From NCBI GenBank assembly GCA_963763475.1, contig CAVXOR010000001.1:1-64000 (forward strand): DNA of 64,000 nucleotides. The letters run 5' to 3'. The stretch is from AC-32 sp963763475. GTDB taxonomy: Bacteria; Actinomycetota; Thermoleophilia; Gaiellales; Gaiellaceae. This document shows positions 63,657 through 64,000 of this stretch, piece after piece (within the stretch, counting starts at the first letter, position 1; each line of letters begins with the position of its first letter). A model generated the notes under the pieces. That model saw nothing but the letters and a program-made list of their open reading frames with translations. It was not told where the DNA came from and searched no databases. Made by a program: the position numbers and the translations under genes.

Positions 63657-64000
63657 CTACCCCAGGATCTTCCGGACTTTGTGCAGGCCCTGCGCGAGCC
63701 GGTCGATCTCCTCCGGCACGGTGTACAGGTAGAAGCTCGCGCGGTTGGTCGCCGCCACGCCGAGGCGCTTCATCAAGGGCTGGCAGCAGTGGTGGCCGGC
63801 ACGGATCGCGACGCCCTCCGAGTCGAGCACCTGCGCCACGTCGTGCGGGTGGATTCCTTCGACGTTGAACGAGACGATCCCGGCGCGCCGCTCGGGCGGC
63901 GGACCGTACGTGATCACGCCACCGATCTCCGCGAGCCGCTCCAGCGCGTACGCCGCCAGCTCGCTCTCGTAGTCGGCGATCGCCTCGAGCCCGACGGCCG
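63657..64000 (-). CDS. sufS: SufS cysteine desulfurase, C-terminal part
   Basis: The last 114 residues of a class V aminotransferase-fold desulfurase, cut by the right edge. The active-site cysteine lies in AIRAGHHCCQPLM and the conserved ASFYLYTVPEEIDRLAQGL in parts follows. It releases sulfur from cysteine as a persulfide and hands it to SufU, encoded next. The PLP lysine and N-terminus are outside the window, where sufBCD genes may follow. Confidence 0.92.
   Translation of the reverse strand, partial: AVGLEAIADYESELAAYALERLAEIGGVITYGPPPERRAGIVSFNVEGIHPHDVAQVLDSEGVAIRAGHHCCQPLMKRLGVAATNRASFYLYTVPEEIDRLAQGLHKVRKILG

Overview
The window is GC-rich, densely packed DNA of actinobacterial type. 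Evidence for this is the FhaA-FhaB-PstP-RodA-PbpA-PknB cell-wall cluster, the tig-clpP-clpX block, bifunctional-type dCTP deaminase, SufS-SufU, and many GTG/TTG starts with ATGA/GTGA overlaps. The right half recalls Thermoleophilia/Gaiellales, but this is an impression from gene content, not a database result. No tRNA, rRNA, CRISPR or insertion sequence was seen.

Layout. 1-5.9 kb (minus strand): a tightly overlapping operon of a secreted protein, a PIG-L deacetylase, a membrane GT2 glycosyltransferase, an exosortase-family protein, an ATP-grasp enzyme, a UDP-GlcNAc 2-epimerase-like enzyme and a HAD phosphatase. It looks like a surface glycan plus protein-sorting locus. 6-23.2 kb: a sugar-utilisation locus with a Gfo/Idh oxidoreductase, sugar ABC transporter, ROK repressor, secreted GH9, DegT aminotransferase, GH4, DmpA-type peptidase, serine hydrolase, NodB deacetylase, BadF-type sugar kinase and MsmK-type ATPase. 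Three copies of one palindromic operator (10271, 11606, 20206) tie it together. 23.2-30.5 kb: an S9 peptidase, trigger factor, ClpP, ClpX and a secreted S33 peptidase.

30.5-32.0 kb: one reading frame that joins half a glutamine synthetase to half a methyltransferase. Codon choice changes at the join (about 31.25 kb) and also differs between the left and right parts of the window, so a chimeric contig junction must be considered beside a true gene fusion.

32-41 kb: an MFS transporter, tandem GNAT and ABC-2 exporter, a secreted-type trypsin-like protease, then a nitrogen-assimilation operon (GSII, GNAT, PII, AmtB) behind what looks like a transcription attenuator. 41-45 kb: an acid phosphatase, sulfurtransferase, SIMPL protein, HNH nuclease and membrane proteins. 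45-56 kb: three Ser/Thr kinases with FHA proteins, PP2C phosphatase, SEDS protein, PBP and D-Ala-D-Ala ligase, coupling phosphosignalling to peptidoglycan synthesis. 56-64 kb: a class III aminotransferase, DUF4015 hydrolase, dCTP deaminase, NDUFA9-like protein, an apparent structured RNA (61.4-61.6 kb), O-methyltransferase, Tag glycosylase, Rieske protein, SufU and SufS.

About 30 single-base frame breaks occur between 4.4 and 25.7 kb, in roughly a dozen genes including the housekeeping gene tig, and one more lies at 41.6 kb. I treat these as probable sequence errors and annotate the genes as whole.
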